64,000 bases of DNA from the NCBI GenBank assembly GCA_020740775.1, contig JAHEWK010000027.1, forward strand, positions 434,001 through 498,000, given 5' to 3'. The DNA comes from Ilyonectria destructans. Lineage: Eukaryota; Ascomycota; Sordariomycetes; Hypocreales; Nectriaceae. The notes below the pieces were generated by a model. The model saw only the letters and a program-made list of their open reading frames with translations, was not told the DNA's origin and searched no databases. Below are positions 1 to 11,600 of the stretch, one piece after another (within the stretch, counting starts at the first letter, position 1; each line of letters begins with the position of its first letter). The translations under genes were made by a program, and so were the position numbers.

Positions 1-2376
1 CCAGGCAACGATGACAGACGTGCCGCTTGGGCCCGTGCACCTGTGTGAGATGCCGATTGAAGTTCTTCTTGCTTACGAACCGTCTTGGACACAAGGAGCA
101 GGCGTGTTTGGTCGAAGGGCTGGGGAGCGCCGGCGAAGAGACCGGGGAAAGAAGAAACGCATCCAAGCTTGGGAAATCTTCCATATTGGCAACACAAGTT
201 GACTTGGTCTCGGAGAAGGGATCTTCTTGGTTTGAACTCATTTGCGATATCATCCTGGGCAGTGCTAGGCGGACGCACAGCCCATCGGCCTTCAACACAC
301 CTCGATGAGATCGATCTCTTTCGACTTTATATTCGTATGCCTAGTTCTGTACCAAACCACAGAGCACAGGAGTAACGACACAAAACGTCTCAAGATTGTT
401 TTGTCGTCCATTGTAGTTGATGTTTTGCGCAGACTCTGCCCGTGTTCTGTTTCCGATAAAACACGTCAAGAACCCTGGCGAGAAGCTACAGTACAACGAC
501 GAGGTCGACTTCCGAGTCTCATGGCCTAACAGCAACGCAAACACAGACGCAGTCACAGATGCAACCACAGATGTGAGCAATCGCAGACGAACTTGTTACT
601 GTAAGTCGGCCAATGAGGCACCAGCATCTGCCTACAAAAGATTAGATACTTGATCGCCACGCTCGAGTCCCTGTGCTCACTACAAGTGCGGTACGAGACT
701 GTTGATCGGATTGTCTTCAGAGTACGTCGTCATATGAACACGAAGCAATTGGCTGCAAAGTCTCCCTGTAGTGGAGTCTACCGGTCGTTCTTCCTTGTCA
801 GCTGTAAGATGGACAGGATGTCGATGCACCCCGATGTATTGCGTCATCTGAGAGGGCTGGAGTTGTCCTAGTCCTGACGACATAATGTGAGGCAGGTCCA
901 TTGCTTCGGTCCATTGCTTCTGTCCTCCGCATATTTGCCCTAATGTCGCTGGGCAGTAGACGCGACGCGAGGGCTGGTCCAAGCGGCAGGCAGATCGCAC
1001 CGCGTCGTGTGACCTCATGTACCTCATTTTTTTTAGCCCATTCATTGGTTTGTCTTACGACACTCAAAGGGATTATAATGACTGGCACAGTGACACGGTT
1101 GTAATCGGGTCAACAGGCCGAATTGGGTGCGATTACGGCCGCGAAATTGATGATAAGATTGAAGTTAAATTGCGGACGAACACCAAGAGGACTCTGCTCT
1201 GACTTCCGTTCGGTCGAAAAACACACACCTACGGGTGAGGTCGTCTCCGCTCAGTGGAGCATGATCGCGACGCTGTGGGGAAACACCGAGAACGGACGCC
1301 CAGTCCGTCGCCTAGACTACGGGACAGACACTAGACACCATGTATCCGACACGAACCATTTTGGTCGTCTTCACAGCAATAGGTTGCGTGTTTGACTTTG
1401 TTCCTCGAAGCTAAACTCGTAGCGCCGATGAATCCCTATCGTGGCCCCAGACAGTTCCAGCTTTGGTCTAGGGAAACTTCATAGTATCGTACCGTACTGT
1501 AACCGGGATGGCATGCCGTAACTTATCCTCAATCGTTTCTGATTATGCATGCGACCTTGATCGTCGCTGGGGCAGGAACGGCGTTTAACAGGGGAGCAAG
1601 CGATCGTCGTGCATATGTGACAGACCTTGAACGAACGTCTTGCTGCAGTGTCTGCCGGCTTCGATGCTTTGTGACACCCGTGCGCGCTTAGGGGGTTTCT
1701 TTGCTACAGATGGACCCGCAGAGCACCTATCCATTCTGGGCTTGCGTTCGTTTTCGTTGCCTCGCCGTGCTACGCTGTCGGCCACCGAGCAGTGACGACA
1801 GACGTTTGTGTCGCTACGTATGTACTATGGGCCCTCCAGATCCTTCGGACGACCTTCAGCATGATGCGACGGAACATGTCTTGTGGCGTCCTACGTCTCG
1901 TCCGTGGTGTCCGCGTCTGCAGGGGCAGAGCGCCGAAATAGGTAAAGTGACGACAAGGAGACAGTGTATGTACATACGTATGTAGCGACATTCTCATACC
2001 GATAAGCGCTCATCGGCCCCGCCGCCGTTCAGTTACAGTACTTGGCAACGAGCTATTTGCGGCAGCATCCTAGAGGCGGCGACAAGGCGCAAAACACGAC
2101 ATGGCTTGACCAGCTTCTGAATGAGAGACCGTTGGTTGCATGACTCAAGCCTGTGCGCTAACACGACACGCATGTCTCTTCAACACACCTTACTCCGGTC
2201 TCATGGCGTCGATCTCGGCGATCCGGACATGTCTATTCCCCGCGCACCACGGACCTCGGCTGCCTACCGTACATACATGGCCTGAGTTAGCCTCTCTAGT
2301 CTCTATGAAGAAGTCCCTGGCACGAAGACAGGAGACACACATCATGCAATAACTGTGTATGCAACAACTTCGTAAG
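1..2376. other. No recognisable gene (intergenic)
   Basis: Only short open frames occur here, on both strands, and none has a recognisable domain or a convincing intron chain. One stretch near 1,530-1,730 belongs to the R1 dispersed repeat and is listed separately. I see no RNA gene or tandem repeat of note in the remainder. Confidence 0.6.
1530..1730 (+). repeat. R1 dispersed repeat, short fragment
   Basis: The stretch containing ATGCGACCTTGATCGTCGCT, then a GTCTTGC-GTGTCTGCCGG block and a GCTACAGATGG end, recurs in the same order and orientation at 38,210-38,360 and, more weakly, at 41,060-41,180. It is diverged (about three quarters identical by eye). It is the leftmost fragment of the R1 family in the window and has no coding content I can recognise. 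Confidence 0.7.
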
Positions 2377-3347
2377 CTAAGAAAAGGGGCGGAACGGCGA
2401 ACACCCCCGCTCGTCCAGACTGAGGGTCCATCTGACGCGCTGAGACAGGGTGGCTAGCACAGGACGAAGCTCTTCTTCGTTGTAGCCGGAACTGCGAACG
2501 TGCGTCTCGGTCTTTGATCTGATCAGTCTTGCGGGCTGCATGTTCGCGGAGGTGGCCTCACTTACCCACTCCTGGCCTGTCAGATCCTGCTGGGCAAGCC
2601 GGTAGCACACCGCCGCCAGCATGCTCGGAAGAATGCGGGCAAAACCCTGGCGCGCGACGGTAAGCCTCAGGAGATCTCGGGAAGCAAAGCGGACCACAGC
2701 CTCGCTTTTGTTCTCGGCGATGATCCGCTCCAGGAAGGGGAGAGGGCCTGGCCAGCTAAGATCGTAGTCGATGGCGCTCAGAACCCACCTTTCGGCACTC
2801 CGTATAGCCGATCTGTCGTAGCATTGATGGTAGTGGGCGGCCACGGAGTTGGCCAGCTGCAAGTCTCCCCTGTGTCCTTCGTACTTGGCCGCAATCAGCA
2901 AGGCAACGCCTCCCAGGAGTCCCAGGGTATCGGCAGGGGGTGGGTTGGCGTGCTGGGCTGCCACAAAACGATCGGCGATGTCCACAGCCAGGAAGACGGT
3001 GTCCGGTCTTCCCCGGTCTTGGCTAACGCGAGCGATTGCACCGGCCAGGCTAGGTCTCTGGGTGTTGAGATAGTGAGACGACATCTGCAGGCGTGGTCTT
3101 CTCTTCTATGCGTTTCTTCTTTCAGTCTTCAGGCAATTATCTTCCCGATTGAGCTCGGAACATGGCCTACCTCTAGAGTCTTTTGGTAATCGAATATCTC
3201 ATCGTGGTAGTCCTCAAACATGTTCATTAATGGTTCCGGCTTCTGAGACTCTGAGGATTCGATAGTTATGTACTCAAGCGCGGATGACATGCTCGTCTCC
3301 TCCCGGGCACTCCTACCCAACACTGCAAAGTGCACATTCTGCATCAC
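2377..3347 (-). CDS. B-type-like cyclin, two exons
   Basis: Two exons, 3347-3171 and 3084-2377, join in frame across an 86-nt intron (3170-3085; donor GTAGGC, acceptor CTGCAG), giving 294 residues. Exon 1 ends with DYHDEIFDYQKTLE, the helix just before the cyclin box in mitotic cyclins. Exon 2 carries the first cyclin box (VFLAVDIADRFVAA, then GGVALLIAAKYEG and the RSAERWVLSAIDYDLSWPGPLPFLERI block) and a second cyclin fold (LPSMLAAVCYRLAQQ). Cyclins bind and activate a cyclin-dependent kinase; the B type drives entry into mitosis. It is shorter than usual fungal B cyclins (about 450-500 residues), lacks a clear N-terminal destruction box, and its N-terminal box (after MSSHYLNTQRPSLAGAIARV) departs from the usual motif. 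It may be a diverged paralogue, or a further 5' exon lies in 3,355-3,732 (minus), where I could not fix a splice. Confidence 0.75.
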
Positions 3348-3832
3348 ATTCGGATCAGCGTACTACACTTGTTACGTCAAAGTCCCTGCGAGCGAAAACC
3401 AAGCACGCTACTCTGCACGCCAACCTGAACGTTACCCTGTACGACACCCTGTACGACACCCTGCACGACACTATCACCCTGCGCTCCTCCAGCAATGACT
3501 GTTCTTGCCTCGTCACAAACGCAAAAAATGCAACAAGGTTCAAGACTGACTTAGATGCCGCCTTGGGTTTGTGAGACGATTGCGCTACCTGAACAGTTCC
3601 CGCTATAAACGTACGTCTGATGTTTCTCAGTTTGGCGTCATCTTGGCGAGGTGAACGCCTAACTTTTGTCGGAATGTTGGCCAGGGTGTTTTGACGTTTT
3701 GAGTGTCTGTCCTCCCATTGGTCCTTTCCCATTTTCTCAACCCTAAGAATTAAGCGTACACTTTCCGCCTCATATCGTGTCTGTCAATAATGGAGATTTC
3801 ATCCTTGTTTTCGGTATTTTGCTGGTCTGTTA
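3348..3832. other. Gap between cyclin and chitinase; possible extra cyclin exon
   Basis: A minus-strand open frame at 3,732-3,355 begins MGKDQWEDRHSKRQ and contains KSVLNLV, which is only loosely like a destruction box. It could be a 5' exon of the cyclin but no splice pair is convincing. Positions 3,431-3,470 hold about three copies of a 12-bp unit (CTGTACGACACC). Nothing else is recognised. Confidence 0.3.
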
Positions 3833-5568
3833 CTATCTATTCACTACAGTGCAGTAGAGTACATGCATCCAAAGAAAAGATGCGCACACTTTCTCCCCTT
3901 GTCCCTTTAGCTGCTTCGCTTCGCGTAGCGATCGTAGCCTCGCTGCATGGCCTTCAAGTGACTCCAGTCGTGGCCATCCATCCTCTCCCAAGCTCCAGGC
4001 CATGCATCCGCCAACCCCCCGGTCGAAGAGGACGTTGAATTTGCTCACGATCAGGCCGGCCGTGTCCCAGCTCCAGAATAGCCGGGTCTCGGCATCCCAG
4101 TACCACTGAGCACCCGCCGCCGAGTCGGTTCTGCCGTGCACCATGGCCTTCTGGAAGGACTTGATCACATCGGGGCCCTCGCACCGCCCATACGCCGACT
4201 GGCAGCCGGCCCCGCAATACTCGGTCGTGGCCCCGCTACCGCAGTCACTGTTATCCTTTGTGCTTGTACACACCAGCTTGGGAGGCGCCAGATCAAGACG
4301 TCCAAGCCATAGAGGAGGGGGAAAAGGGGGGGAGAGAGTTCAACTCACCAGAATCCGGCCTGGCTGCAGCACTCGGCATCACCGCAGGTGAACGTGGTCC
4401 CCGCGCCGCAGGAGCCGTTGCTGGTCAACGTCAATTCTTGCGGCGCCTCGTCAAAGTTCTTGGACTCGAACGTGACCGCCCCCGAGAGACCGGTGTCGCT
4501 TCCGTCAGCGGCTTCAAGCCGCTCCGTCGCGCAGCCGATCGGATGGTCACATGTGACCCCCTGCTTGGTGGTGAACCATTTGGCGTAGAACGGAATACCG
4601 AAGTTGAGCTTGGCAGCATCGAAACCTCGTGCGATGTAGGTGTTGACGCATGCGAGAGTTACGTTGACCGAGGTGTGGTGGGTCGTGCGGTTGTCTCGTC
4701 GGTTCATCAAGTCGTAGCTCATAACCTGCAGGGCCATCGGGCTCGCGTCAGCAACATGCGGTACTGGAGCCAGGTCCAGATCCGGGTCCAGATCCAACCG
4801 GCACCCACCCTCGGCGACTTAACTTACATTCACAAAACTCACTACGCTGTTCATCTTTGCAACCTGTTCTGGCGTGTAGGCTATCATGTCCCTCTCGAGA
4901 CCAGGCACGGCAATGGACAGTTCCTTGTCGCCGATGGCCATCTTGATTTCCTCCAGCAGCAGAGGGAAGGATTGGATCTCGGACGTCTTATCCCTGTTTG
5001 GAATCCTCCTGTAGTCCTCTCCGTTGCCTCCGGGATACTCCCAGTCCAAATCTGGTCGTCGTTAGCACGATCGCGAGGGGGGGCATATAGGGCAGGGAGC
5101 CAGCCCTACCAACACAGTCGAAGCCGAGCCCGTCGATGGCGTCTGCGACGTTTTTCGCATACGCTTGACGGGACTCGGGGGTCTTGGCGCCCTCGCTGAA
5201 TCCCGCAGTGTCTGCCCAGCCACCGATGGCTAGGCAAACCTTGACTCCTTCGTCGAAAAGCAGGCGTACATCGCTCACACTCTTGAAGGGCGTGTATTGG
5301 CCGGCCGGGTCAGACGCGAAGAGCGAAGAGTTGGCAAAAGCCACGTTCACGTAGTTGATTCCCTTGGTGTCGCTGGTGTGTGGCAGCTCTATTGTATGGT
5401 ACCTCGTTCGCACTGTCAGCGAGCATGATGAGTCCGTCTGGTGTGGGAGAAAACGCACTGGTCGAGGTAGAGAATGAATCTGGAATCGGCGGCCGTGGCT
5501 GTGGCGATGGCGGAAGCCCATGTCCAGACGTACGCCCACAGGGCGATATGTGACCTATATGAGCGCAT
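3833..5568 (-). CDS. Secreted GH18 chitinase with inserted hevein-like chitin-binding domain
   Basis: Five exons splice in frame: 5568-5459, 5402-5110, 5051-4828, 4725-4349 and 4262-3833 (introns 56, 58, 102 and 86 nt), giving 477 residues. The start has a CACC ATG context and a signal peptide (about residues 1-27, ending ATATAA). The GH18 barrel follows: GINYVNVAFANSS, KVCLAIGGW, and the catalytic DxxDxDxE as DCVDLDWE, completed across the second intron, so the glutamate acid/base is present. VMSYDLMNRRDN and FYAKWF follow. A cysteine-rich type-1 chitin-binding module (CGDAECCSQAGFC ... YCGAGCQSAYGRC) interrupts the barrel before WYWDAETRLFWSWDT and MAWSLGED. The enzyme should hydrolyse beta-1,4 linkages in chitin outside the cell, in wall turnover or attack on chitinous hosts. 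The last acceptor (TACAAG) was chosen because it restores the module's cysteine; that junction is the least certain. Confidence 0.93.
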
Positions 5569-5601
5569 GGTGTACTGCGGATAGTGGACCGGAACGATCG
5601 G

Positions 5602-5607
5602 CTTATA
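5602..5607 (-). promoter_or_regulatory. Possible TATA element of the chitinase gene
   Basis: On the minus strand the sequence reads ACATATAAGC, with TATAAG about 35 nt upstream of the chitinase ATG. The position implies a very short leader, so this is a candidate only. Confidence 0.3.
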
Positions 5608-6054
5608 TGTAATTCATTATCGGGTCTGATGTCAAACAGCACGCCCGCGGTAGGAGAGCCGGTAATACCTATATTCATCCCTCTCAAGATGTAAGAATAG
5701 CGACGTACACATAAATGACACATGCGCACAGCACAAAGGAAGTCAAGAGGTCACAGGCACCCTTCTGCCGGAGGTCGCCTTTAGTGCCGGGATGAGTGAA
5801 GGCGGCACGCATGCGTGCAAGAGATGCCATTGAAGGAAGGAACGGTGCTCAATACTAGACTGTACTACTTAGTATCTCTCTTTCCCTCGTTCAGCCACGC
5901 GTAGCCACCGTACCTAGCTGTCTTGCGATAGGTTACACTTTATTCCTGAACAATCCAAGGCTGCCCAACGCTCTCCAAGCTGTCTAACGCAGCGCGTCAG
6001 CACTATCATGATCCCGCACAGCGATGTTTCACACCGGCATGTGAGAAGCGTGCA
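5608..6054. other. Intergenic between chitinase and P450
   Basis: About 450 bp upstream of the chitinase and downstream of the P450 stop. No open frame with domain content. It must hold the chitinase promoter and the P450 3' end, but I recognise no specific operator or terminator. Confidence 0.5.
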
Positions 6055-7851
6055 TCATTCCCCTTTGCCGAATAGGACTCTGACCTCCTGGCCGGGCGAG
6101 AGGACAATGTCCGCCCTCAACACCGGATCCTCGGTGTCTTCTGCCCCAGAGGCACTGGTGGCCGTCTCGTAACGCTGAAAGATGCGACACAGCACGTATG
6201 CCATCTGCACCTGGGCAAACTGCTGACCGATACACAGTCTCGGCCCCGAGTTGAAGGGGATGAACTCGTGTGGCTTTGGGCGCCAGTGCTCCCACCGCTC
6301 AGGCCTGAACTTATCGGCGTCCGGGCACAGATCTCGACGCCGCTGCATGACCAGCGTCGAGTAGGCCACCCGCGTCCCAGCCGGCACGCCCAGAGGCTCA
6401 TCGCCATACTCGCTGCCTCCTCGCGGCAGCGCCGTGTCCCTCAGCGCCACCCGGACGTTGAAGGGAACGGCAGGATACAGGCGAAGAGTCTCGTTTATGA
6501 TGGCTTCCAGGCACGACATGCTCTTCAGCTGCGCGTACGTGGGCTGGCCGCCGGCAGGCAGCGTCTCCAGAATCTCCGCCCTCAGTCTTCGCACCACCTC
6601 TGGTCGGCGGCCGAGCTCATACATGGCCCACGAGAGTGTGGATGCCGTCGTGTCGCGGCCGGCTAGCAGCACGGAGACGATCTGGTCCCGGAGCACCTTG
6701 CGGTCTTTGGTACGGCTGGCCAATGCGTCAAGGAAGCTGAACCGCTCGCCGTCTTGATCTGCTTTGTCGGCGACGCGCCCCGGGTCCGCCTGGCACACCT
6801 GCAGGGCTCGGTCGACGTAGCGGTTCACGAAATCGTCAACGATTCGGAGATTGAACCAGAAGTATCCTTTCGGGATATACGGCCTTAGCTTGGTCGCTCG
6901 CACGAGGGCGTTCTGAAGTCGCTGAGTCTCGTCGAAAGCGTCGGCAAATTCCTGACTTTGGTGCCTAGATGAAACAAAAGTCAGTCTTGGACTTGGACGT
7001 TCGTTGTGATGAGTGGACGGGAGTGGGTGGGTAATGGCTAAAGCGGCCTACCGTAGCGACTCGGCATCGTTGCCCAAGAGCACACTCGTGGTCACGTCGA
7101 GTGTGTAGCGGAAGAATGCATCACGCATGTCAACGCCTTCACCGCCGACCCGGTGGACATGGGCACTTGGCCCTAGGCTGTCCAATGGCCCCCCATGCTC
7201 GATCACCTGGAGAAGGGTGTCCACGTGCGATTCGAAGCGGCTCAGGTCGCTGATCCGATTGCTGGCAAAGTAGTGCCGGATGAGCTGTCGGCTGTCGTGC
7301 CACCGAGGGCCGTCTTGGGTGAATATACTATCCCCGAGGAAGTCACCCCAGGCGTCGCGGAACTGGTCTCCCTTCCCAAAATCGCCGAACTGAGTGGCCA
7401 GGAGCGCCCTGATGTTCTCCGGATCCGCCGTGAAGATGACGCGCTCATTGAGAACGCGGACTTCTGTGGTCCAGAGAGTGGCGTTCTGGAAGAAAGTATC
7501 GCGCCAGTACGTGTAGTTCTGCCGAGTCAAGGTGGCTTTGATACTTGCAGCGAGAAAGTCGAGCCCTAGGATGGTGTCAGTCACCACAGATCTCACCATG
7601 GAGCAGCGGGATTAAACAGTAGGACGATGGTGGGCTGGGATGTATAGACCCAGCCAGACGCAGGAACATGGAGAAAGACACAGACCGAATGGAACTCGAG
7701 TCTTGATGCAGGGGGCATAACTCCCCAAGCGCTTCACTCGGATGTGCTCGTGGAAGCGGGCGAAGAGAAGCAAGAGCATGTAAGCAATCGTGAACAAGGT
7801 GGAGGCAGACGTAAAGGAGACATGCTCCGTCAGCGTTTGGACAGACCTCAT
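6055..7851 (-). CDS. Cytochrome P450 monooxygenase, CYP52-like
   Basis: Three exons, 7851-7686, 7565-7052 and 6964-6055 (introns 120 and 87 nt), give 529 residues, normal for a microsomal P450. Residues about 15-35 (ASTLFTIAYMLLLLFARF) form the N-terminal membrane anchor, followed by the VPFGLDF segment that is built across intron 1 and is typical of CYP52/CYP63-like enzymes. The I-helix oxygen-activation motif is AGRDTTAS, the K-helix ExxR is ETLR, the PERF-like motif is FRPERW, and the haem-binding loop is FNSGPRLCIGQ with the cysteine ligand. Such enzymes oxidise hydrophobic substrates, often alkanes or fatty acids at the omega position, with a reductase on the ER membrane; the substrate here is inferred from family only. 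Donor GTCTGT of intron 1 is unusual but the junction is supported by the restored motif. An earlier in-frame ATG at 7,953 is possible; 7,851 was chosen because it gives a normal anchor length. Confidence 0.93.
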
Positions 7852-8440
7852 CTCGAAAGTAAAAGCGGTGCCCAACAAGCTAAAGAAGGAGAAGAAGGGT
7901 ATGGGCAAAGTACCTGGGTAGGCAAACAGCGATCCATATTGCCAGTGCCGCATGTTTAAGGCTGGGGCGTATAAGTAGCTATATAGCTGCCTACCTAGGT
8001 GCGACATCAAAGAACGGTGGCCAAGCCAGCAGCACCGAGGCAAGCGCTTGGCCCAGCCCAGTCCAATTTGTTGTACATCAGGTCAACACAGCAAGGACGC
8101 AACAAAGATAGGACCTCGAGGGCATACTCGAGTCCGAGGTTTGTTCGGTTCCTGCCCCACGTACTTCTGTGGAGATGTGTTGGATACGCGGTGTGCCTTA
8201 AAGTAAAGATTAAGGATAGACAGATAAATGTAGCTCAATTCTTGATGATATGTTTGGTTGTTCGTGTTGTTCTTGTTCTCGTTGACTCTCGTCTCTACTT
8301 TCCTCTAGAGCGGGGTTTTATCATCATCTTCAGCCATAGACGCAGATATCCCAGTATTCTGATACCTGAATAACCTCCTTGATGCATTACCCAGCCACAA
8401 CCTAACAAGATGGCACGCCATGCATGTATGCAGATCTGTA
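7852..8440. other. Intergenic between P450 and the copia insertion
   Basis: No recognisable coding sequence. It contains the P450 upstream region and ends at the 5-bp target duplication of the copia element. Confidence 0.5.
7978..7987 (-). promoter_or_regulatory. Possible TATA element of the P450 gene
   Basis: GCTATATAGC lies about 125 nt upstream of the chosen P450 start, a plausible distance for a fungal TATA box with a leader of about 90 nt. It is a self-complementary AT-rich motif, so chance cannot be excluded. Confidence 0.3.
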
Positions 8441-8445
8441 GCTTG
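8441..8445. repeat. Target-site duplication of the copia element, left copy
   Basis: GCTTG stands immediately outside the TG...CA boundary of the left LTR and is repeated exactly at 13,958-13,962 outside the right LTR. Five-base duplications are what copia integrases leave. Confidence 0.93.
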
Positions 8446-8631
8446 TGTCGGATCCGTTACGGTCAATTTGATCAAATGGATAGTGTTCAAAGCAGTGATG
8501 ATGATGTTGATTCTTGCTTTTTGGCCCTGTTGGGCTCCGTCGGTCAGAGAGGGGTTTTCTGACAACCCCTCTGACTAAGGTCAGGATATCAGTCTATCAG
8601 AGGTTTCGTAGTACAGGGTCTCAATCCAACA
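8446..8631 (-). repeat. 3' LTR of the copia element
   Basis: 186 bp, read as identical to 13,772-13,957. It contains a strong inverted repeat at 8,543-8,575 (GTCAGAGAGGGG against CCCCTCTGAC) that would fold into a hairpin in the transcript, possibly near its 3' end. Confidence 0.97.
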
Positions 8632-8640
8632 CACCCCCCC
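8632..8640 (-). other. Polypurine tract (plus-strand primer)
   Basis: On the element's sense strand GGGGGGGTG abuts the 3' LTR. A purine run here primes plus-strand DNA synthesis in LTR retrotransposons. Confidence 0.8.
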
Positions 8641-8672
8641 AGCTGAAGCCGGGTCGGCTGAAGCTGCCGTCT

Positions 8673-11600
8673 TCATATCTCTAGATCTTCCTCCTTTATC
8701 TCTTCCAGCTTCCTTTGCCCTAGCCGGTCTGAGATATCGACCAAACCTAGCTGCTGGACTGATCTTTGAAAGGCCGGGCCGCTGAGGGTCTTCGTGAGAC
8801 CATCGGCGATCATTTCCTTTGTGCTGATATAGTCCACCTGGATCCTGTTCCTCTGAGCTTCCTGCCTCAACCAATGATTGTGAATATCAACATGTCGCAG
8901 CTTAGTCTGCAGCTTATTGATGTCTTTGTGGATAAGCCGGATCGTCTGCTGGTTGTCGCATTGAATATGAATTTTTCCTTCTTCCAGCTGGATCCCTAGC
9001 TCCTTGACCAGCCGGGAGATGAACATAGCCTCCCTAGCTGCTTGAGATAGAGCTAGTAACTCGGCCTCAGTTGTTGATGTTGTAACTGTAGCCTGCTTGT
9101 TGGCCCTCCATCCGATCGTTCCTCCGAATAGTCTCATGACGTAGGCTTGGGAGCTTTTCCGGTCAGGGTTATCTGCGTGGGATGCATCGCTAGCTATAAG
9201 GAATTGATCGTCCTGGCCGAATTGAAGAGCTAGGCTGCTGGTCTTCTTGAGGTACAGAAGGACCCGGTCAGCAGCGCGATGATGTTCCGGTCCTGGGTTC
9301 GAATTGAATCTAGCTAGCTGAGAGACCGGAAATGCTGCATCTGGCCGGGTCATAACAACTGCATAGAGGATTGATCCGACTTTCCGCTGGTATCGTCGGA
9401 TTGACGGAATCGATGCCCTTTGATCGAACGGTTGCAGGGCTTCCTTTTTCATCGGGGTCTCATGCCGTTGATCTAGGTCATCCACAAGGTTAGCAATCTT
9501 GGTTAGATATGAGGATTGGGATAACCAGATCAGTCTTTTCTTCCGGTCTCGAATGACCTCGATTCCAAGGAACCACTGAAGATCATTTCCTCCGGTCAGG
9601 TCATAATGAGCTTTGAGGTCTGCAACAGCCCTCTGAACGTCCTGCCTCTTATCCTTCCGGCAGGCAAAGACGATATCGTCAACATAGTAAAAGACGATAA
9701 TCCCGTCCTTGGTCATGCAACAGGGCTCGTGCCGGACCGGCTTGAAGCCTAGGTCTTGGAGTGTGGCTGTGAGTTCCTTCTGCCAAAGGAGAGGGGATTC
9801 CCGTAGGCCGTACAGAGCTTTCTGGATCAGTAGGATCTTTCCGGGTAATCTGTATCCAGGCGGCATTTTCATTAGGATATGACGGTCTAGCTTGGCGTTG
9901 ACGAAGGCGTTGACTGCATCATACTGTATGAGATCCAGGTCAAATCGGGCCGCTGTTGCTATCAGGGTCCGGAAGGACCTTCCGGCTAGAGTTGCAGCGT
10001 AGGTCTCTTCGTCTAGCCCTTTCGGCTGCTGGTCTCCTCGAACAACTAGCCGGGCTTTGCACTTGATGAATCGGCCATGCTTATCTAGCTTATAGACATA
10101 GACCCACATGCAATCGAGGGTCTGTTTCCCTAGGGTTCTTTGGTCATCTAGATCTATCTCGATCCATGACTCCATTTCCCTATGACTGCGCAAGTGGTCC
10201 CGTTCAGCCTGTTCAAATTGGACCCCCATCGGATGATCCCTTAGATCCCGGTGGTGCCGCGGCAGCTTGGGTAGCTGACTCTGATGAACAGACCTAGGTT
10301 TCTTCAACAGCCGTTGCAGCTTAGCCTTGTCAATGACTTTCCCGTCAAGGGTGCCTATTGGGCTAGCTAATCTTCCGGCGTTGAAGGCAGCTTTCCAGAT
10401 ATCAGACCCTTCAACCCTAGAGACCCTAGAGTCCCCAGGATCTAGCCCACCTGGTGGATCCGAGGCATCCTGGATCGTCATCGCTAGAAGTGCCGTTGGC
10501 AGCAGAGACACAGGAGTCAGGTAAGCTCTATCATAGGAACTAAGAGTATCTGAATGACTGCCTTCTAAAGCGTCATTTCCTTTCTCTAGGTTCCCTTGCG
10601 AGTCTTCCGTAACCCTATCACTAGAATGTACAACAGTTCCAGCTGGTTGATCAGACCTAGCCTCTGATAGTATCATCCCTGTGTCCCTGTTTTCTAGTCC
10701 TTCTACATCCGGGATAGAGTTGATATTATCAACCTGATCCTCGTCATAGATAAGACCCTGATCCTCATAGTGGGTTTGATCCCATCTAGAGGTCAGTCTG
10801 CCTGCTGTTTCTTCTGGTGACTGATCTAATTGCACCTCTTCCACCTGGTTCAGCAGTTGGTCTAATTCTTCTTTGCTGATATGTAATAGATCATCCCGAA
10901 GCTGATTGATGTCTCCGTTGAATTGATTGTCTTCATTAAAAATGACGTCTCTAGTAGAGATAATCTTTCCAGTCGTTGGGTTCCAGATCCGATAGATATT
11001 GGTTGACTGGTATCCCACAAGGTAGCCGATCCAGGCTCGGGGATTTAGCCGCTGCCGCTTATTCCTGCCTTTCAGGGCGTCTTGGGTCAAGGCAAATGCC
11101 TTAGATCCATAGACCCGTAGGTGGCCTAGATAAGGGACCTTGCTTTCCTCGCCATGGCCGTCCCGTTGGGCTATTGCTGTGTGGAACCGGGCATAGGGGG
11201 TATCCCAGTTATTGACCCCCCTAGGGGTCCGGTTGTAGAGATAAACAGCAGCTCGATAGATCTCGACCCAAAGAAAAGAGGGAAATCGGGCTCCGGCCCG
11301 TAGGGCTCTTGCCTTGATCTTGATGACCTTTCCGGATAGCTCGGCGCCGCCATTCTGGGCAGCTGTGTCTGCAGCTGTTGACTCCACGATAATACTCATC
11401 CCGGTAAAGAGCCGATACACCAGCCGGGGCCGGTCTTCGGACTTTCCTAGGATCTCTCTATCGCACTCAACGACCCGAGGCTTCAGCTGATACTGACGGA
11501 ATAGGTGACTCAGGAAGTCCTTGAAGACGGCAACAAGCTCCTTGTGCTGCCGGGTCTTAAGATAATAGTCCCAGATATAGCCGGAATAGCGGTCTGTTAT

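Noticed and set aside
3355..3732. Minus-strand frame as a definite 5' exon of the cyclin
   Set aside because: No donor/acceptor pair joins it in frame with good motifs, and its last third is repeat-derived (CRVSYRVSYRV).
4258..5199. 313-codon plus-strand frame
   Set aside because: Antisense shadow of the chitinase gene; no domain of its own.
7954..8043. Earlier start of the P450 at 8,043
   Set aside because: It would add about 60 residues before the membrane anchor and read through the putative TATA region; family length favours 7,851.
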